Positions 32,343 through 38,271 of a stretch of DNA of 38,271 bases are shown one piece after another. The stretch covers positions 1 to 38,271 of the forward strand of contig JAOPXG010000257.1 of assembly GCA_025965275.1 (NCBI GenBank), in the 5' to 3' direction. Under the pieces are notes generated by a model. That model saw only the letters and a list, made by a program, of their open reading frames with translations, was not told the DNA's origin and did no database searches. Made by a program: the position numbers and the translations under genes. Numbering within the stretch: the first letter of the stretch is position 1; each line of letters begins with the position of its first letter. Origin of the DNA: Nocardioides sp. GTDB lineage: Bacteria > Actinomycetota > Actinomycetes > Propionibacteriales > Nocardioidaceae.

Positions 32343-33398
32343 TCACTCGGTGGGGGTCGCGTCGTCGACGTTGTCGGCCGTGATGGCGGTGCCCAGCAGC
32401 GAGACCGTCTCCGGCAGTGGCAGGTTCTGACCGGTCACGGAGCTGTAGGCAGCGTTGACGAGCGCCGTGCCCTGCGCTGCCCACGGGACCTGGTACGACA
32501 TGGCGATGTCGCCGGCCTTGATGGCCTCCATGACTGCCTCGCCGGTGCCGGAGTTCGCGATGATCTTCACGTCGTCCCTGCCGGAGGACTTGACAACGGT
32601 GGCCGCGGTGAGCGCGACCAGGTCGTTGTACACCCAGATCTGGTCGATGTCGGGGTTCTTCGCGAGCAGCTCGCTCACCGCGGGCCCGTAGCCCGCCGCG
32701 GTGTCCTCCTTGGAGTCGACCAGTCCGACGAAGTCCAGACCGAACCGCTCGCCCCAGTACTGCTCGCGGTCCGCCATGTACTTGAGGGCGGCGATCGGGG
32801 CGGCATTGCCGATGATGCCGAACGAGCCGCCCGGCTGCTCCGACGCGCCGTACTCGGCCATCGCGTAGGCCTCCCGGTCGATCGGCGCCTCGAGGTCGAC
32901 CTCGTAGCCCTCGCCGAGCGGCTTGCTCACATCCGGGCGGGCGTTGGTGGCGATGACGGGGATGCCGGCCGCCTTGGCCTCGGCCAGTGCGGGTCCGAGG
33001 GACTCGGGTACGACGGGGTACACGATGATGGCGTCTACGCCCTCGGCGAGCAGCTCGTCGAACTGCGAGACCTGCTTCTGCGGGTTCAGCTCGGCGTCCT
33101 TCACGATCAGCTCGACACCGAGCTCCTCGGCCCGGTTCTCGGCGCCACGCTGCTGCACGGCGAGCGTCGGCAGGGCGCCGTAGATCTGGAGGTAGCCGAT
33201 CGTGAAGTCGTCACCCGTCGACTTCGGAACGGGGAAGTTCTCGGGCAGGTCCTTCGCCGGGCCGTCGTACGCGACGGGCTTGGGTTCGGTGGACCCGCCG
33301 GACGCGGACTCCGAGGCGGAGTCGCTGCCGCAGGCCGAGAGGGCCAGCGCACTGGTGAGGGCCATGCTCGCGAGCAGGAAACGCTTGTTCATGTTCAT
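32343..33398 (-). CDS. Sugar-type ABC transporter substrate-binding lipoprotein
   Basis: 351 residues. Lipoprotein signal peptide with lipobox LALSAC (Cys23) and a Ser/Gly/Glu linker. Two-lobed periplasmic-binding fold: FTIGYLQIYGALPTLAV, VDAIIVYPVVPE, IPVIATNARPDV, IWVYNDLVALTAATVVKS. Although the fold is the ribose/galactose one, the setting inside an aromatic pathway suggests an aromatic or heterocyclic ligand. Starts ATG 33398 or 33392; AAGGA is better spaced for 33392. A 109-base gap separates it from the hydroxylase genes. Confidence 0.88.
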   Translation of the reverse strand: MNMNKRFLLASMALTSALALSACGSDSASESASGGSTEPKPVAYDGPAKDLPENFPVPKSTGDDFTIGYLQIYGALPTLAVQQRGAENRAEELGVELIVKDAELNPQKQVSQFDELLAEGVDAIIVYPVVPESLGPALAEAKAAGIPVIATNARPDVSKPLGEGYEVDLEAPIDREAYAMAEYGASEQPGGSFGIIGNAAPIAALKYMADREQYWGERFGLDFVGLVDSKEDTAAGYGPAVSELLAKNPDIDQIWVYNDLVALTAATVVKSSGRDDVKIIANSGTGEAVMEAIKAGDIAMSYQVPWAAQGTALVNAAYSSVTGQNLPLPETVSLLGTAITADNVDDATPTE

Positions 33399-33507
33399 CC
33401 TTGGTATGTCGATGGGTCGGGTCGTTGCCCGGTGACCCCGAGTTCTGGGCAGGCAGGAGCCCGCCGGGACCGAGTCCGGCGTGTTCGCTGTCAGAGCTGG
33501 TGCTGCG

Positions 33508-34020
33508 TCAGCCGCGCTGGGGGATCTCCCGCTGTCGGACTGCGGCGGTGCGTACGGCGGCGACGATGGCCTCGTAGCCCGTGCAACGGCAGAGGTTGCC
33601 GCTGATCGCCCAGCGAATGTCCTGGTCGCTGGGGTCTGGATTCTCCGCGAGCAGCTCGGAGGCCGCGAAGATCATTCCCGAGAGACAGAAACCGCACTGG
33701 AAGGCCTGCTCGTCCCAGAACGCCTGCTGGACGACGTCCAGCTGACCGTCCTCGGCCAGGCCCTGGGTAGTCACGATCTGGCTGCCCTCGGCCGACACCG
33801 CCAGCCTCAGACAGGTCTTGGTGATCTGACCGTCGACGCGGCTCGTGCACGCGCCGCAGTCGCCGGTCGCGCAGCCGATCTTCGGGGCGGTGACGCCGAA
33901 GTCGTCGCGGAGCGCCTCGACCAGGAGTGATCGCGGGTCGACGTCGGCGGTCCGGTCGGTGCCGTCCAGGTTCAGCGAGAGCCGGGTGCTGATGCTGTGG
34001 ACCTGCTCGTTGGTGCTCAT
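33508..34020 (-). CDS. Molybdenum hydroxylase, [2Fe-2S] small subunit
   Basis: 170 residues, CoxS/QorS type. Plant-ferredoxin cluster cysteines C50, C55, C58 and C70 (GCATGDCGACTSR, KTC). Second helical cluster C109, C112, C144 and C146 (FQCGFC, NLCRCTGYE). It passes electrons from the molybdenum subunit to FAD. The four-base overlap with the FAD subunit gene and complete cluster ligands indicate an active enzyme. Confidence 0.93.
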   Translation of the reverse strand: MSTNEQVHSISTRLSLNLDGTDRTADVDPRSLLVEALRDDFGVTAPKIGCATGDCGACTSRVDGQITKTCLRLAVSAEGSQIVTTQGLAEDGQLDVVQQAFWDEQAFQCGFCLSGMIFAASELLAENPDPSDQDIRWAISGNLCRCTGYEAIVAAVRTAAVRQREIPQRG

Positions 34021-34862
34021 GACTCCTCCTGGTGCGCGGCCATCTCGAGGGCGCGGCGGGCGACCGGGCCGGCGACGGCCGCGCGGTAGGTGGCAGGGGC
34101 CAGCTCGTCCTCCCACGGCGTGGAGACCGAGTCGGCGGCCCGGCGTACGGTCTCCTCGATCGTGTCGGGGGTCAGCGGCCGTCTGGCCAGGACGGGACCG
34201 AGGTCCACGTGCACGGGGGTCGCGCTGACACCCCCGAGCACGAGGTGAGGCTGTTCCCCGAGCACGCAGGCGGCGGTGGCGATCGGCCAGCTGCTCGCCG
34301 AGCGCTTCAGCTTGTAGTAGCCCCATCGGGCGGCGGGGCGCACGGCGAACTCCAGGCGGGTGAGGATCTCGCCCTCACGCAGGCACGAGGTCGAGGCGTC
34401 TGGGAACATCCCTGTCCCGGTGACCCTGCGCTCGCCGTCCGGGCCGGCGATGACGAGCGTGGCGTCCAGGGCGGCCACGGCCGCCGGTGCATCCGAGGAC
34501 GGCCGCGCCGCCACGACGGAGCCGCCGACGGTGCCCTGTGACTGGATCTGCCGACCTCCGGTGATGCCGCTTGCCATCGCCGCGAGCAGTGGGAGGTGAC
34601 GGGCGACGTCCGGAGACGACATCAACGCGGAGTAGGTGGCGGTGGCCCCGACGCAGACGACGTCGCCGACGACGTCGATCCCGCCGAGCCCGGCCCGGCG
34701 CAAGTCGACCAGGACCCCGGGCCGGGACTCGTCCCGGTTGCATTCCGGCACCACCCAGGTCCCGCCGCCGATCACCCGGGAGATCCCCGGAGTCTCGGCC
34801 AGGATCTCGATGGCCTCGGCGACGCTCGTCGGTGCGCGGTACACGAAGGGATGGGTGATCAT
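34017..34862 (-). CDS. Molybdenum hydroxylase, FAD-binding medium subunit
   Basis: 281 residues, CoxM/QorM type. FAD contacts in VIGGGTWVVP (about 36-45) and GTVGGSVVAARPSSDAPA (about 108-125); the C-terminal CO dehydrogenase flavoprotein domain has YYKLKRSASSWPIATAA and LVLGGVSATP. It accepts electrons from the small subunit and hands them to an external acceptor. Four-base overlaps on both sides. Confidence 0.92.
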   Translation of the reverse strand: MITHPFVYRAPTSVAEAIEILAETPGISRVIGGGTWVVPECNRDESRPGVLVDLRRAGLGGIDVVGDVVCVGATATYSALMSSPDVARHLPLLAAMASGITGGRQIQSQGTVGGSVVAARPSSDAPAAVAALDATLVIAGPDGERRVTGTGMFPDASTSCLREGEILTRLEFAVRPAARWGYYKLKRSASSWPIATAACVLGEQPHLVLGGVSATPVHVDLGPVLARRPLTPDTIEETVRRAADSVSTPWEDELAPATYRAAVAGPVARRALEMAAHQEES

Positions 34863-37255
34863 CGCTCCCCACCTCCGATCGCGGCCAGGACGCGGTGCGG
34901 CACCGCCGGCAGCTCGTTGATGCTGGCGCCCAGCGGGCTCAGCGCGTCGTTCACCGCGTTGAGAAGCGACGCCATCGTGCAGGCCACGCCTCCCTCTCCG
35001 GCACCCTTGGTGCCGAGCGGGGTGAACGGGCTGGGCGTCACCTGGTGCTGGATCTCGAACGCTGGCACGTCGGAGGCCCGCGGAAGCAGGAACGTCTTGA
35101 ACCCGGCGCTCAGTTGCCGCCCCTCGCGGTCGTGGAGGACCTCCTCGGTCAGGGCAGCGCCGATGCCGTTGACCACGCCGCCCGTGAACTGGCCGGTGAC
35201 GAACCGCGGATTGATCATCACACCGCAGTCGTGGACCATCACGTGCCGCAGGATGTCGACGACACCGGTGTCGATGTCGACCTCGACGACCGACAGGTAG
35301 ATACCGTTGGAGAACGTCGAGAACGGCATGATCTTCCCCTCGTCGTCCGCGTGGTGCCGGATGTTGCGCATCCGGAAGGTCCGGGTCGACTCGAGCGTCG
35401 GCTCGACGTCCGGGGCCACGATGTAGCCGACGGTGTACAACGCATGGGCGACGACGGCGATCGGCAGCGCCTGTTCGGGATCACCATCGACGGATACGAA
35501 GCCGTCGCGCAGGACGAGGCGCTCGGCATCGTCGACGTGGAGCATCGATGCGCCCACCTGACGCAGCTTCGCGGCGACGTCGTCGGCAGCGAGAGCAGCC
35601 GAACCACCGCCCGTGAGGATGCCCCGGCTGCTGACGTTGCCGAACCCGAACGGGCAGACATCGGTGTCGCCCTGCACGATCGAGACGGAGTCCATCGCGA
35701 CCCCCAACCGGTCAGCGACGATCTGCATGATCGCTGTGTCGTTGCCGTTGCCCGGACTCGTCACGCCGGTCAGGACGGTGACGTCGCCGGACGGGCTCAT
35801 CCGGACGGTGGAGATGTCCGAGGCGCCGATCAGCGCGCCGGGAATGTCGGCTCCTTCAGGCAGGACCTCGAACCCGATCCCCAGGCCGAGGTAGCGGCCC
35901 TGCTCACGGGCCCGGGTCTGCTCCTCGCGGAACGCCGCGTAGTCCATGACGGTCAGCGCCTTGTCGAGCAGCCCTTCGTAGTCGCCACTGTCGAGCTCGA
36001 GGCCGGTAGTGGTGACATACGGGAACTGGTCGACCTTGACCCAGTTGCGCCGCCGGACTTCGAGCGGGTCGAGACCGGTGCGCCGGGCGACGGCGTCCAT
36101 GACGGTCTCCATCAGCAGGACCCCGGCCTCCTTACCGAACGGACGCAACGGGCTCCAGGGGCCCTTGTTGGTCACCACGACCCGGTAGTCGCAGCGGAAG
36201 TCGGGGACCTGGTAGCCGCTGGGCATCGCCAGGGAACCCGCGAACGCCATGCCGAAGGCGCCGGTCGCGGAGGCAGCGCCGTGGTTGGCGACCATGTCGC
36301 ACGCCACCGAGGTGACGCGACCGTCGTCGTCGTACGACGCGGTGTAGTCGATCCGCGAGTCGCGGGCGCCGTACCGCAGCGTGCTCGCTCGGTCCTCGAT
36401 CCACTGGACAGGACGTGCGAGCCCGAGGGCGAGCACGCACACGAGGTACTCCTCGGGATGGCCGAAGTTCTTGAAGCCGAAGGATCCGCCAACCGGGGGC
36501 GCCACCACGCGCACGTCGCGCTCGCGCAGGCCGAGAAACTCGGCGATCGCGTGACGCAGCGGGTGCGGGGCTTGGGTCGTGCCGTACCAGGTGAGCCGCC
36601 GGGTCCTCGCGTCCCAGTCGGCGCAGTAGGCGCGCGGCTCCATGGGAACCGGGGCACCGCGGCCGGTGCGCAGGGTGCCGTGGATGACGCCGGCCGAGCG
36701 AGCTGCGGCCGCCTCCGCATCGCCACTTCCGACAGTTCCCGACAGCATCACGTTGGAGCCCCAGCTCTCGTAGAGCAGCGGGGCGTCGGCGGCGAGCGCT
36801 GCTTCGGGATCCAGCACGTGCGGAAGTGGTTCGTAGTGGACCTGGACGTCAGCCGCCGCAGAGAGCGCCTGCGCCAGTGACTCGGCCACGACGGCCGCGA
36901 CCGGCTGACCGACGTACACGACCTTGTCGATCGGCAGGACGTGGATCTCCAGTGGCTGGCCCCCCGTCGGGACTGGATCCATCGCGTTCGGGATCGGGCC
37001 GAACTCCCCGGCGAGTGAACGTCCGGTGGCGACGGTGAGCACGCCGGGACGCGTCAAGGCGTCGCGCACGTCGACCGTGATCCGGGCGTGCGGGACGTCG
37101 CTGCGCACGAGGACCACGTGGGCTGTGCCCGGGAGGCTCAGGTCGTCGGTATAGCCGATCCGGCCCGTGACGTAAGCGTCGCCGTCGTGCCTGCGCACGG
37201 AACTGCCGGCCAGAGGCCTCGCCTCATCCAGGTGAGGAGCGGTCCCATGTGACAT
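34859..37255 (-). CDS. Molybdenum hydroxylase, molybdopterin-binding large subunit
   Basis: 798 residues, xanthine dehydrogenase family (CoxL/QorL type). Cofactor-binding VAPPVGGSFGFKNFG (about 251-265), GVTSPGNGNDTAIMQIVADRL, and the catalytic glutamate E754 in PLGTKGAGEGGV. It lacks the AYxCSFR loop of true form I CO dehydrogenase, so it is more likely an aromatic or N-heterocycle hydroxylase (water-derived oxygen added to a C-H). RPFGKEAGVL at about 390 replaces the more common RGAGRPEA. First gene after the promoter at 37303-37330, with AGGGAA upstream of the ATG. Confidence 0.9.
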   Translation of the reverse strand: MSHGTAPHLDEARPLAGSSVRRHDGDAYVTGRIGYTDDLSLPGTAHVVLVRSDVPHARITVDVRDALTRPGVLTVATGRSLAGEFGPIPNAMDPVPTGGQPLEIHVLPIDKVVYVGQPVAAVVAESLAQALSAAADVQVHYEPLPHVLDPEAALAADAPLLYESWGSNVMLSGTVGSGDAEAAAARSAGVIHGTLRTGRGAPVPMEPRAYCADWDARTRRLTWYGTTQAPHPLRHAIAEFLGLRERDVRVVAPPVGGSFGFKNFGHPEEYLVCVLALGLARPVQWIEDRASTLRYGARDSRIDYTASYDDDGRVTSVACDMVANHGAASATGAFGMAFAGSLAMPSGYQVPDFRCDYRVVVTNKGPWSPLRPFGKEAGVLLMETVMDAVARRTGLDPLEVRRRNWVKVDQFPYVTTTGLELDSGDYEGLLDKALTVMDYAAFREEQTRAREQGRYLGLGIGFEVLPEGADIPGALIGASDISTVRMSPSGDVTVLTGVTSPGNGNDTAIMQIVADRLGVAMDSVSIVQGDTDVCPFGFGNVSSRGILTGGGSAALAADDVAAKLRQVGASMLHVDDAERLVLRDGFVSVDGDPEQALPIAVVAHALYTVGYIVAPDVEPTLESTRTFRMRNIRHHADDEGKIMPFSTFSNGIYLSVVEVDIDTGVVDILRHVMVHDCGVMINPRFVTGQFTGGVVNGIGAALTEEVLHDREGRQLSAGFKTFLLPRASDVPAFEIQHQVTPSPFTPLGTKGAGEGGVACTMASLLNAVNDALSPLGASINELPAVPHRVLAAIGGGER

Positions 37256-37282
37256 CGAGTTCCCTGCCCGTCTTCCGTGCTA

Positions 37283-37298
37283 CAGAAATAGGATTCTG
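37283..37298. promoter_or_regulatory. Candidate IclR operator 2
   Basis: CAGAA, ATAGGA, TTCTG: 5-base perfect arms with a 6-base spacer, lying across the expected transcription start. It shares AGAA-N6-TTCT with the copy at 37329-37344; centres are 46 bases apart. Confidence 0.5.
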
Positions 37299-37302
37299 GA
37301 GA

Positions 37303-37330
37303 AGAGTAACGGACGTCACGTCATTGTCAA
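37303..37330 (-). promoter_or_regulatory. Promoter of the Mo-hydroxylase operon
   Basis: Minus strand: TTGACA (37330-37325), a 16-base spacer and TACTCT (37308-37303). The -35 is a perfect consensus match. It gives a leader of about 40 bases before ATG 37255. Confidence 0.55.
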
Positions 37331-37344
37331 GAATGTGCATTCTT
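37329..37344. promoter_or_regulatory. Candidate IclR operator 1
   Basis: AAGAATGTGCATTCTT: 7-base arms around a central TG, overlapping the -35 box by two bases. Same AGAA-N6-TTCT pattern as the copy at 37283-37298. Confidence 0.55.
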
Positions 37345-37354
37345 CAGGGCGGAA

Positions 37355-38161
37355 TCACCTGCTGAGCGCCTCGGCCTGGGCGACCGCCCCCGCCAGCAGT
37401 GCCGCCAGCTCGGCCTCCCTTTCCGGGGTGTGGCGCTGGACCGGGCACGACAGGGACAAGGCGCAGACGCCGGTGCCGTCGGGGGCGTGCACGACGCGCG
37501 CAATCGCCCAGATGTCCGGCTCGTTCTCACGGTTGCCGACCGCGTACCCGTTCTCCCGGACGCGTTCGAGCTCCGCGAGGAGCGCGCTCCGTGAGCGAAT
37601 CGAGAACTCGGTCACCCCGGGGATGTCCTCGCGCGGATAGCGGCGCAGGATCTCCTCGGTCGAGAGCTCGGCGAGGAGCGCCTTCCCGCCGGACGTGCAG
37701 TTCGCCGGCCGCACCAGCCCGACACGCGAGGTCGTACGAACGGGCCTGTCGCACTCGACCGCGTCGAGAAAGATCGTGTCGACCCCTTCCAGGGCCAGCA
37801 GGCTGCAGGTCTCATCAGCCAGCTCAACCAGTGACCGGATGATCGGGCGCAACTGGGCACGTAGGTCGTGGCGCACGACCGAGAGTCCCAGCGTCAACAA
37901 CGTCGGACCGGGTGAGTAGCTCTTGGCCTGGACGTTCTTCTGGACCAGGCCGTAGTGCTCGAACATGGCAAGGAGCCTGTGCGCGGTGGACTGCGCTACA
38001 CCCAGTTCCTCGCTCGCCTCCGACACCCGTATCGAGGGCCGGTCCCGCAGGAGCAGCAAGAGCCTGATCGCGTTGTCGACCGACCCAATCGGGTGCTTGG
38101 GCTCTGCACTGCCTGCCGATTCAGTCACAATCTTCCCGTCGCGTAGAGCGCTCGTGACCAT
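37355..38161 (-). CDS. IclR-family transcriptional regulator
   Basis: 268 residues. N-terminal winged helix (about 25-95): VDNAIRLLLLLRDRPSIRVSEASEELGVAQSTAHRLLAMFEHYGLV. C-terminal IclR effector domain (about 100-265): LRAQLRPIIRSLVELADETCSLLALEG, CTSGGKALLAELS, GYAVGNRENEPDIWAIARVV. It probably controls the hydroxylase/meta-pathway operon just downstream; E. coli MhpR is also an IclR protein. ATG 38161 is the longest start; GTG 38128 (GGGAAG upstream) is a good alternative. The stop is ten bases from operator 1. Confidence 0.88.
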   Translation of the reverse strand: MVTSALRDGKIVTESAGSAEPKHPIGSVDNAIRLLLLLRDRPSIRVSEASEELGVAQSTAHRLLAMFEHYGLVQKNVQAKSYSPGPTLLTLGLSVVRHDLRAQLRPIIRSLVELADETCSLLALEGVDTIFLDAVECDRPVRTTSRVGLVRPANCTSGGKALLAELSTEEILRRYPREDIPGVTEFSIRSRSALLAELERVRENGYAVGNRENEPDIWAIARVVHAPDGTGVCALSLSCPVQRHTPEREAELAALLAGAVAQAEALSR

Positions 38162-38216
38162 TTCGGGTCATCGATCCGCGCGATGCCACACGATAGGCCA
38201 CGGCATCACCAGACGT

Positions 38217-38240
38217 CGCGGGAACGTTCACGTCCCCGCG
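38217..38240. repeat. Imperfect inverted repeat upstream of the IclR gene
   Basis: Outer arms CGCGGG/CCCGCG and inner ACGT/ACGT pair in 10 of 12 positions. Just left of it GATGCC (38182-38187) and GGCATC (38202-38207) form another spaced inverted repeat. Possible autoregulatory site, or the terminator of a gene outside the window. Confidence 0.3.
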
Positions 38241-38271
38241 TCCAGCCGCTGGCTGGCCGCCGTAGCTCCAC

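Noticed and set aside
34895-36880. 661-codon plus-strand open frame opposite the Mo hydroxylase large subunit
   Set aside because: Antisense shadow; the minus frame has the molybdopterin motifs and catalytic glutamate.
34859-37255. Form I carbon monoxide dehydrogenase large subunit
   Set aside because: The L-M-S gene set resembles coxMSL, but the AYxCSFR active-site loop is absent, and the setting is aromatic catabolism.
1-38271. CRISPR array, prophage, insertion sequence or tRNA
   Set aside because: No regularly spaced repeats, transposase, integrase, phage structural gene or tRNA cloverleaf was recognised while reading through the window.

Overview
The window is high-GC DNA with GTG starts, many 4-base start/stop overlaps, GAF-ANTAR proteins, a MEDS-LuxR regulator and a SigB/SigF-type sigma factor. 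This points to an actinobacterium, and the style suggests the Nocardioidaceae or a relative. The genus is a guess from gene content, not a measured placement.

Region A (1-13095) is a stress and signalling district. It holds a partial glycosyltransferase, a decayed CBS-domain protein, an orphan LuxR-type response regulator, two GAF-ANTAR proteins, a formaldehyde-dehydrogenase-like zinc ADH with its usual partner of unknown function, an MBL-fold hydrolase, malQ, a stress sigma factor, a histidine phosphatase overlapping an NAD(P)H-hydrate dehydratase, two small proteins, a four-helix membrane protein, a MEDS-LuxR regulator and a PAS-HisKA protein without an ATPase domain. Several intergenic regions carry a GGGTAC box. 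One of these (10446-10470) is a full GTTT-N15-GGGTAC promoter placed for a leaderless start.

Region B (13169-22804, all minus) is one tightly packed chaperone and redox operon: dnaK, grpE, a zinc-finger-less DnaJ (CbpA type), a CbpM-like modulator, clpB, a zinc-ribbon thioredoxin, a UBP zinc-finger protein, a cyclic-nucleotide-binding/glutaredoxin-fold/thioredoxin-reductase-like flavoprotein and an AraC regulator. Every junction from grpE onward overlaps. A long inverted repeat (22829-22862) lies just upstream of the dnaK ribosome binding site.

Region C (23260-38161, all minus) is a catabolic gene set of thirteen genes, headed by an IclR regulator. Next come a three-subunit molybdenum hydroxylase, a CUT2 (ribose-type) ABC importer, an MhpB-type class III extradiol dioxygenase, an SDR, a cyclase-family hydrolase, a meta-cleavage-product hydrolase, a hydratase, an acylating acetaldehyde dehydrogenase and a hydroxy-oxovalerate aldolase. 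The lower pathway should yield pyruvate and acetyl-CoA and keeps the E. coli mhpB-C-D-F-E order, with two extra genes inserted after mhpB. A consensus-like promoter and two matching AGAA-N6-TTCT inverted repeats precede the hydroxylase genes and are good candidates for IclR control. The combination of a Mo hydroxylase, an MhpB-type ring cleavage enzyme and a sugar-type importer is the most likely undescribed system here. The substrate is not known from the sequence; a quinoline- or coumarin-like route through 2,3-dihydroxyphenylpropionate is one testable idea.
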